From the NCBI GenBank assembly GCA_023053685.1, contig JALIGW010000025.1, positions 10,867,953 through 10,931,952 of the forward strand: 64,000 nt of DNA, given 5' to 3'. Source of the DNA: Diadophis punctatus similis (taxonomy: Eukaryota; Chordata; Lepidosauria; Squamata; Dipsadidae). A model generated the notes under the pieces. It saw nothing but the letters and a program-made list of their open reading frames with translations, was not told the DNA's origin and ran no database searches. Numbering within the stretch: the first letter of the stretch is position 1; each line of letters starts with the position of its first letter. A program made the position numbers and the translations under genes. Positions 57,354 through 64,000 of the stretch are shown piece after piece.

Positions 57354-57570
57354 ACGGTAGCCCTCATTTGCAACCTGCAACTCAGTCATTAAGCAAAGCA
57401 GTTGCTAAGTGAAACTCCCACTGTGCTTATGATCTTCAGCTTCCCTTTGCTTTACAGACTTGCGAAGGTTGTACATGTGAGGGTTGGTAGCAAAGTTACT
57501 TTTTCATCACCATCGTAACTGTGAATGGTCACTGTCTGAGGCAGTCACTAAACAAGGACTTCCTGTTTAT
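57354..57570. mobile_element. Tigger-like MITE, short copy
   Basis: GGTAGCCCTCATTTGCAACC at the left and 'gtcactaaacaaggacttcctgt' at the right are degraded family ends. Internal 'cagttgctaagtgaaactcc' and 'gtgaatggtcactgtc' fit. Confidence 0.6.
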
Positions 57571-57713
57571 GACTAATTATCAGCAGCAGCCTCTGATTTC
57601 CTGGCTCGTATGGACCATTCATATGCTGATTGGAATTTGATATAACTTGGTATGTGATCGCTTATACTTTATGATACTCTGATAGACCTATTGTATTGTG
57701 GAAGAAGATATAT

Positions 57714-58466
57714 CAACTTATAACCATTCATTTAACAACTATTCAAAGTTATGACAGCACTGAAAAAACTGACTTACAACTTATTTGGTCCTTAAACTTA
57801 CGACTGTGGCAGCATCCCTCGATCACATGATCATAATTCGGGCACTTGGCAATCAACATACATTTACAATAGTTGCAGTTTCCTGGGGTCATGTGATCAC
57901 TATTTGTCATCGACCTTCGATGAGATAGGGACTTGTCTATCCTGAGCATGTGAAGACAGATTCTGGGGGACTGAGCGGATGAAACCTACTAGAATAGGAC
58001 AACGGTCATGAAGGCGGTCTCTGCAAGCGATGTGGTACACTAAGAGCACAGCAAGACACGAAAGACGCCCTGGTCAACCACTGCGCCCAGCCCATCTCCA
58101 ACTGTATTGACTCTTGTCCTGCTATTTGGAGCAAGATGGAATCTGGGAAGAGAGAGTGAGGCTGACTATGCGCACCTCTCCCTCACTTTAATCCAATTCA
58201 CGTGCAAGTCTTGACATCCCCCCCAATTGATAGATGTCAAGGTCCTCTTCGAATATGATGGACGAACATCATCATCATTTGTAACCTTCCCCGGGAGGTT
58301 CTAACAAGCAAAGTCAATGGGGGAAGCCAGATTCACTTAACAACCATGTGGTTCACTTAATGACCACAGCAAAAAAAATGAGGCACATCTCACTTAGCAG
58401 CCATGTTGCTTAATGATGGAAGTTCAAATCCCAATAGTGGTCTTAAGTCAAGGACTACGGGTGTTA
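57714..58466. mobile_element. Tigger-like MITE split by a retroposon
   Basis: Left part 57714-57918 ('cactgaaaaaactgacttacaac', 'gcatccctcgatcacatgatc', 'ggggtcatgtgatcac') and right part 58277-58466 ('aacaagcaaagtcaatggggg', 'agattcacttaacaacc', 'cttaagtcaaggactacgg') are colinear with the intact family. 358 bases are inserted between them. Confidence 0.7.
57919..58276. mobile_element. unclassified retroposon insertion
   Basis: Lies in the MITE exactly where other copies read through. A target duplication of about 13 bases is visible: ATTTGTCATCGACCTTC (57902-57918) against ATTTGTAACCTTC (58277-58289). The right edge is a short (ATC)n run, as in LINE or SINE tails. The body, for example 'ggacaacggtcatgaaggcgg', matches nothing else here and I do not recognise it. 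Confidence 0.55.
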
Positions 58467-59441
58467 AATATGTGTGCATGCGTGGGGGGTATGTTGTAGA
58501 CTCTAATTCATGAAAACCTATATTATAATAAATCTACTATTCTTCAAGGTAACTTTGATACAGTAGGTTTTTAAATTGCAGTATAGATTTTATGTTTTTC
58601 TTTTTATGCTGCATTGACTAGAGAGACATGCATGAATAGACGCATGCAATAAACCAAATAAAAGACCTGTTTTTTCCTGCTCTTATTCTTGCCCTGGTGT
58701 GGAAGATGGAAGAGAATGTAGAAGCAGGAGCAATTGGATATAAATTTGATTTCTTTTCTCTGTTGATTTGATGCCAGAGGTATTTATAGTAATTAAGACA
58801 GCAAAGGGGAGACTTTTTTCCCTTAAAAGGTCTGGTTCTTATTGGAGAGTTTATTTAATAGCTTCAACTTCAGGAGATTACGTTTAATTAGCCGAGTTAT
58901 AAGGAACAGGTTTCAAATCAGTCTATTTCTGTACCAATTAAAAGAAAGTAAATTGTCTGCTGAAGTTGTAAATCTCGAAGCCCCAAGGGCAAAGAGGCAG
59001 GGGTTTGTGCACTTCAAAGTGTTCAGTCTAAACCAAATTGACATTTATAATTATCTCTCACAAAAATCTGACATACCTTAGCTATGTATAGCTGCTATTC
59101 ACGGTAACGCTCTTGCCAAAGCTTTCTCCATCTGACTGGGGCACATATGATGCTTTTAATAAATATTAATAAATGGTGTGCACAAGCAAGCAAATAGCAC
59201 AGCTCTGAACTTTGCTTGGGTTGCATTGCTCCAAAATGTATTTTGTCCCTAAAGTATTGATAAACAAGCAAACAAGACTGATTCCAGGTATAAGTATGCT
59301 GCTCATAAACTCCTCTGTGAGGCCCAGGCCTTTGCCCTGGACCTGCCCTGGTGGAATTAGCAGCAGGCAATATTAGTAGCATGCTAATACGTCCTTGCAG
59401 CTGGCCCTGAACTTACCATTTAATTATCTGTCATGCTAAGA
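58467..59441. other. unassigned intergenic sequence
   Basis: About 975 bases. 58690-59095 is balanced in composition, free of visible repeats and has TTTAATTAGCC-like AT cores. It could be a conserved non-coding element, but nothing in the sequence alone shows that. Confidence 0.35.
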
Positions 59442-59598
59442 TAAGGTGACCAGACGTCCCGCTTTTGGCGGGACAGACATGCTTTTCAAGCATGTGTCCC
59501 GCGTCCCGCATTGTTTCCAAAAAGTCACGCTTTTTTGGAAAGAATGCCCAACAACAAACAAATTTTGAAAAGAAACAGCGGGACGTCTGGTCACCTTA
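59442..59598. mobile_element. hAT-E terminal hairpin unit, 157 bp
   Basis: TAAGGTGACCAGACGTCCCG at the left and its exact inverse at the right, with smaller nested hairpins inside. Same layout as the right 134 bp of 16046-16851. Flanks TGCTAAGA and CTCTCGGC do not match, so this unit may be one end of a larger element whose other end is lost. Confidence 0.7.
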
Positions 59599-59835
59599 CT
59601 CTCGGCTCTCCTGCTCCCCCTCCGCCAGCGCTGGGCTGCTGGAGTGACAGGGGGAGAAAGGAGATCAGGAGGTGGCGGCGGATCACAACAACCCCAGCGG
59701 CAGCTCCAGGCAGAGAGAGAGAGAGAGAAGCGAGCGAGCAAGTCACTCCGCCGCGCGCGCTCACGAACACACACACACACACACAAGCGCGCATACAGGG
59801 GCAGCTCCCTGAGAGGCCGACACTTCTGCAGCGAC
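59599..59835. other. GC-rich, CpG-rich sequence with GA and CA runs
   Basis: Promoter-like composition (GCGCGCGC, GA and CA runs), but no credible frame or transcription signal. It lies between a hAT-E hairpin and the palindrome and is probably cargo of the same element. Confidence 0.45.
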
Positions 59836-60141
59836 GCCAAGCCGCAAACCCCTCCCCTAGCCGCCACCGCTCCCAGCCCAGACACTCCGCCTGCTATGCT
59901 TACTGTTGTTTTCTGCCCAGGAGTCCAGAGCGGAGCCGAAAGGTGGAAGCCGGGGCGCGCTTCCCTTCCCTTCGTGGAGCCAAAGGGCTCCAAAGGGCTC
60001 CATGAAGGGAAAGGAAGCGCGCCCCGGCTTCCGCCTTTCGGCTCCGCTCCGGACTCCTGGGCAGAAAGCAACAGTAAGCGTAGCAGGCGGAGTGTCTGGG
60101 CTGGGAGCGGCGGCGGCTAGGGGAGGGGTTTGCAGCTTGGC
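59836..60141. repeat. near-perfect GC-rich inverted repeat (~146-bp arms, 14-bp spacer)
   Basis: The left arm 59836-59981 and right arm 59996-60141 are reverse complements with eight substitutions and one indel by eye. Examples: CCAAGCCGCAAACCCCTCCC on the left, inverse of GGGGAGGGGTTTGCAGCTTGG on the right allowing one change. All eight differences are transitions and six fall at CpG sites. Open frames on both strands encode almost the same residues, as expected from a palindrome, and are not genes. Confidence 0.93.
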
Positions 60142-60413
60142 AGTTGATAAGTTAGTAACCCGGTTGTTAAGTGAAACTTGCTTATCATTGATTTTGCTTA
60201 TCAGAAGGTCGCAAAAGGTGATCACATGACCCAGGGACACTGCAATGGTCATAAATATCAACCAATTGCTAAGCATCTGAATTTTGATCACATGATCATG
60301 GGAATGCTGCAAAGGTCATAACTGTGAAAAATGGTCATAAGTCACATTTTTCAGTGCCGTTGTAACTTTGAATGGTCATTAAATGAACTGTTGTAAGTCA
60401 AGGACTACTTGTA
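60142..60413. mobile_element. Tigger-like MITE, right part
   Basis: 'cccggttgttaagtgaaac', 'cagaaggtcgcaaaaggtgatcacatgaccc', 'gaactgttgtaagtcaaggactacttgta': the right two thirds of the family. The left end is missing where the GC-rich palindrome begins. Confidence 0.75.
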
Positions 60414-61402
60414 CATTTGCTCACACACCTATGCAAAATTAAGTTGAAATCATATGTACAAGGCATGAAAATGCACATATAAAATAATTAGAGATTTTTT
60501 AAAAAAATCTCTCTTTTTCAGCCATTCTTATGGTCTTTCATATATTTTAGAGCTAATTTTAATAATATTCTTCCAATAGCATAGTGATTATGATCACTAT
60601 TTGCCTCCCATATGGAACAGTACTGGTTCAAACCTCAAAATACTTTTTAAATTAGTATTTTTCTTTCCCTGATTCCCTTATTTTCCACTCTTTGGGCTAT
60701 TGGCGAGAGGGTGAGTAAGTTCAGTGGTGCACCATTTCATCATTTCTCAAATCACTTTGAGGTAAAAAGGGAAAAATCCTTTTTACATCAAGTGACTGGA
60801 GAAGTGATGAAATGGTATATCGCTGAAGTTAATGAAAAAACCAAACCAGTGGAAATAAGGAAAGAGAAATAGTAATTAAGAAAGAGTTTGTCACTGAACT
60901 GCAGAGAAATAAGGAACTAATATGTTTATAATCCAGCTTTGGTGCGCAAAGGATCTATGCTGCTTTGGCTGCATTTCAATATCTCGTGGCATAGATAGGT
61001 AAGGGAAGAAAGGAGGTGGAAGACAGGCTGTCAAGTGGAAAATACACTGAGAACCTAAACAAAAAGTAGGTGAAGAAGCTGACTTGAAGGAAGTGATGGA
61101 TAATGGAAAATTGAGACAGAAGGGGATTAATTGAGGAGGTGCCTTTGAAGACATAAGCAGTGCTTAAAGGGAGGATGGCTATATGCTATAATAATAGAGT
61201 GGCCCTTTGTTCAGTGACAATAACAAGGAGAAACACCACCCAAAAAAAGAAGACACAGGTTTTTATGTAGATTGACGTGTATACTTCTGGAATCAAATAA
61301 TTGCAATTTAGAGAAAAATACTCTCTAATTATTGCGAGGAAGAAAGTGATTGGCTGAGCTGCCCACTGGCTTAGACTGATTTTCATTATGCTGAGTGTAG
61401 AT
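60414..61402. other. unassigned AT-rich sequence
   Basis: About 990 bases with no supported feature. Confidence 0.4.
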
Positions 61403-61742
61403 AAAGGTAAAGGTAAAAGTTCCCCCACCCATGCGTGCTAGTCGTTCCCAACTCTAGGGGGCGATGCTTATCTCCGTTTCTAAGCCGAAGAGCCAGCGCT
61501 GTCCGAAGACGTCTCTGTGGCCATGTGGCCGGCATGACTAAACGCCGAAGGCGCACGGAGCACTGTTATCTTCCCACCAAAGTGGTCCCTATTTTTCTAC
61601 TTGCATTTTTTACGTGCTTTCGAACTGCTAGGTTGGCAGAAGCTGGGACAAGTAACGGGAGCTCACTCCGTTACGTGGCGCTAGGGATTCAAACAGCTGA
61701 ACTGCCGACCTTCTGATCAACAAGCTCAGCGTCTCAGCCACA
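61403..61742 (-). repeat. Sauria SINE
   Basis: Minus strand. Head with A-box-like TGGCTGAGACGCTGAGC and B-box-like GTTTGAATCCC; body 'ctccgttacgtggcgctag', 'gccggccacatggcc' and 'tcggcttagaaacgga'; tail ending in (CTTTAC)n near 61405-61418. A squamate-specific family believed to be mobilised by Bov-B, pieces of which are also present here. Confidence 0.9.
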
Positions 61743-62481
61743 AGTTCAAAAAAAAAAGTTCAAAAAAGACAAGTTCAAAAGACTTCTGCAGACTTGATTT
61801 TTTTTTTCCTTATCTTTCAACCAGGCTGGAACTGAACTGTACTTCGGATAGAGGATGTTTTCAAACAAAGGACATCCTCGATAAATGTATATGCATGGAT
61901 TTGCTAAAAAATAATACTAGCCCTTTCCAAATAGGGCTTGGAAAACAGAAAGCCTAGAAAAGAAAAGAATGCACCACAAACATTGTCAGGCTTCACTCCA
62001 CAGGCAGAAATGACTCGTTTAGGCAAGCTTACAGAGTATTGAAGAACTTCTTAGGAAAAATATTGATTGTAGAAAGCAGGAAGGCATAACCAAGAATAAG
62101 CTCTGTGTAAAGAAATAGGACTCAGGATTTTTTCCCCAATATCTTTCTCCTTCCTGCTTTACTTAATGAACAATTTGGTCCTCACTCTTGAGAGGCTGGC
62201 AAGTTGATTTTCATCTGCCATCTTGGCAACCATCTGACTAAGTCTCACAGATGCGGAGAAGAGAAAGTAAAAGGATGCCAAGAATGTGGCCATTGTCCCA
62301 GGCTGGACCTACAGATATGTTAGATTACAGTTCTCATCTTGGTCAGCCAGCAGGTCCAAAGGTGAAGGTTAAAATCCAAAGCATATGTATCAGGTTGGAA
62401 AATGCTGGAATAAGAGTTTGATGTATATGGAAGAAAGAGAACTAAAAGCAGTAGATCGTGGAATTTTTACAGCTGCTATGG
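61743..62481. other. unassigned sequence
   Basis: No supported feature. Confidence 0.35.
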
Positions 62482-62489
62482 GTCTAGAG

Positions 62490-62617
62490 CAGTGTTTCCT
62501 AACCTTGGCAACTTAAAGATGTCTGGACTTCAACTCCCAGATTTCCCATTCGCTGGCTGGGGAAATCTGGGAGTTGAAGTCCAGATATCTTCAAGTTGCC
62601 AAGGTTGGGAAACACTG
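62490..62617. mobile_element. hAT-F palindromic MITE, 128 bp
   Basis: CAGTGTTTCCTAACCTTGGC at the left and its inverse at the right; nearly the whole element folds as one hairpin around CGCTGGCTGGGG. Perfect 8-bp duplication GTCTAGAG at 62482-62489 and 62618-62625. Confidence 0.93.
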
Positions 62618-62625
62618 GTCTAGAG

Positions 62626-62810
62626 CAATGGTTCCCAACCTGTGGTTCACAGACCCCTGGAGGGCTGCAATGTCATCACAGAAGCTCCACAAAAGCTTGA
62701 AGAAATGTTATGATTTAAATCTTAAGTCTTGGGGGTCTGTGGCCATACTCCGTAGCTACAAAAGGTATTTAAAGGGGGTCTGTGGTGAAGAAAAGGTTGA
62801 AAATCATTGG
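62626..62810. mobile_element. hAT-G MITE, 185 bp, abutting hAT-F
   Basis: Starts CAATGGTTCCCAACCTGTGG and ends AGGTTGAAAATCATTG. Its left duplication GTCTAGAG is the right duplication of the hAT-F copy, and GTCTCTAGAG follows at 62811-62820. The two MITEs therefore used the same target. Confidence 0.85.
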
Positions 62811-62820
62811 TCTCTAGAGC

Positions 62821-63125
62821 CCTGATAGACAACACCAGGCTCCAATGCCCCTAGGGCTCCTCCAGAAGTTGCTGCCTGAGTTGAAATTGTGACATGAAAG
62901 AAGGACATTATTAAAAGTAGGAAAATAGAAATACCATAAATTAAGGACATTATTAAATAGGAAAATAATCACACCATGCATTAATTCATTTTAAACTTGT
63001 TCCTATTTAAGTAAAGTGGAGTCAAACTCTTGTGTCCTGGCTTTGCCCATTACTTAATTTTATCTCTGCTTACATTTTAGAATCCAGTTTGCGACATAAG
63101 ACTTACAGATTCCTTTGTATAGCAC
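62821..63125. other. unassigned sequence
   Basis: No supported feature. Confidence 0.3.
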
Positions 63126-63900
63126 AGGTAGTCTTTCACTTACCACGACAATTCAGCCCAAAATTTTCATTGCTAAGCCAGGGAGCTGCTGTTAAGCGAG
63201 TTTTGCTCCGTTTTACAACCTTTTTTTTTTGCCAAGGTTGTTAAGGAAATCACTGCAATTGTTAATCATGCAATCATTAAGCAAATCTGGCTTCTTCCGT
63301 TGTCATTGCTTGTCAGAAGGCTGCTGGAAAAGTTACAAACAGTGATCAGATGACACCGGGACAGTGCCATAAATTCACGGTAGTTGGCCAGGTTACCTGC
63401 GGGACCGCATCCTACCACATACCTCCCTAAGACCGGTTAGGTCCCACAGAGAGGGCCTTCTCCGGGTCCCGTCGGCTAAACAATGTCGATTGGCGGGGCC
63501 ACGGGGGAGGGCCTTCTCTGTGGGAGCCCCGTCCCTCTGGAACCAACTTCCACCAGAGATCCGGACCATCCCCACCCTGCTGGCCTTCCGTAAAGCCTTA
63601 AAAACATGGCTCTTCCGGCAGATGGGGTGAATAGGACAACTAGATTCCCCCTGAATGTTGCTCTTACAATGTTTTTTTTAATTATATTTATAATGTATAT
63701 CATGACTATTGTTTTTAAAATTGTACGCTTCTTATTTATGTTGTACGCCGCCCTGAGTCCCACGGGATTGGGCGGCCTATAAGAGCGTTTAATAAATAAA
63801 TAAATAAATAAGTGCCCGAATTCTGATCACATGAATGTGGGGGTGCTGCAACGGTTGTAAGTGTGAAAATTGCTTGTAAGTCATTTTTTTTAGTTCAGTC
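63126..63900. mobile_element. Tigger-like MITE split by L2
   Basis: Left part 63126-63385 starts ACAGGTAGTCTTTCACTTACC and has 'gctgttaagcgagttttgctccgttttac' and 'cattgcttgtcagaaggc'. The right part resumes at 63812 with 'gtgcccgaattctgatcacatg' and 'gctgcaacggttgtaagtgtg'. The right terminus is lost in the final microsatellite. Confidence 0.75.
63386..63811 (+). mobile_element. L2 LINE 3' end nested in MITE
   Basis: Plus-strand L2 from 'ggccaggttacctgcgggaccgcatcc' (ORF2 C-terminus) to GGGATTGGGCGGCCTATAAG and (AATA)n. Corresponds to about 18540-18935 of the young L2 in reverse. No convincing target duplication. Confidence 0.88.
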
Positions 63901-63902
63901 GC

Positions 63903-63945
63903 TATTTATTTGTTTGTTTGTTTGTTTGTTTGTTTGTTTGTTTGT

Positions 63946-64000
<55 letters not shown>
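63903..64000. repeat. (TTTG)n-(TTTA)n microsatellite, runs off the window
   Basis: TTTG units to about 63945, then TTTA to the end. It may be the tail of a minus-strand LINE that continues beyond the window. Confidence 0.9.

Noticed and set aside
57063..57389. 108-codon minus-strand frame as a small gene
   Set aside because: No recognisable domain, no splice or promoter context, and its start overlaps the left end of a Tigger-like MITE.
59599..60141. CpG-island promoter of a host gene
   Set aside because: Composition fits, but half is a palindrome, the left flank is a transposon hairpin, and no downstream exon is visible.
59436..60312. Overlapping frames of 107-211 codons on both strands near 60 kb
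   Set aside because: Plus and minus frames encode nearly the same residues because the DNA is a palindrome; the frames also run into hAT-E and MITE sequence.

Overview
This 64-kb window reads as intergenic or deep-intronic DNA from a squamate reptile, most probably a snake. The evidence is the repeat content: a Sauria SINE, Bov-B (RTE) LINE pieces on both strands, L2 and CR1-group LINEs, LINE 3' ends that run into (TTCTA)n arrays, long (GATA)n arrays, and very many small non-autonomous hAT elements. I found no convincing host gene. The longest open frames are an L2 retrotransposon ORF2, a 108-bp minisatellite (open on both strands because 108 is divisible by 3), microsatellites, and inverted-repeat DNA.

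Layout. 0-13 kb: mostly unassigned AT-rich sequence with two hAT-A elements, a ~1-kb mariner-like element, a decayed L2, SINEs, two Tigger-like MITEs and a long polypyrimidine tract. 13-22 kb: a GATA/GGAT array, a decayed Ty3/gypsy pol fragment, a CR1-group LINE split by an 806-bp hAT carrying CpG-rich cargo, and a young L2 on the minus strand whose endonuclease and reverse transcriptase frame is broken by one visible frameshift. 22-36 kb: CR1 and Rex1/L2-like LINE ends, a small solo LTR, several hATs, Bov-B, and a LINE 3' end of unassigned clade beside a GATA array. 36-39 kb: a 1,178-bp hAT filled by seven 108-bp units, then a second copy of the ~1-kb mariner-like element. 39-49 kb: more hATs, a four-element nest at 42.07-45.13 kb, a 564-bp solo LTR and large microsatellites. 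49-58 kb: a 490-bp TATC array, five hATs, a compound microsatellite and Tigger-like MITEs. 58-64 kb: a hAT hairpin, a ~300-bp GC-rich palindrome, a Sauria SINE, two abutting MITEs and an L2 inserted in a Tigger-like MITE.

There is no pathway or operon here; the genes do not work together. The biology is insertion history. At least seven hAT families are present, and most complete copies keep 8-bp target-site duplications (TSDs) that can be read by eye, so the order of insertions can be reconstructed. None of the hAT, mariner-like or Tigger-like elements contains a recognisable transposase frame, so all were presumably moved in trans. Family names hAT-A to hAT-G, LINE-R, LINE-X and R1 are local labels, not database names. 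All boundaries were read by eye, without a repeat library.
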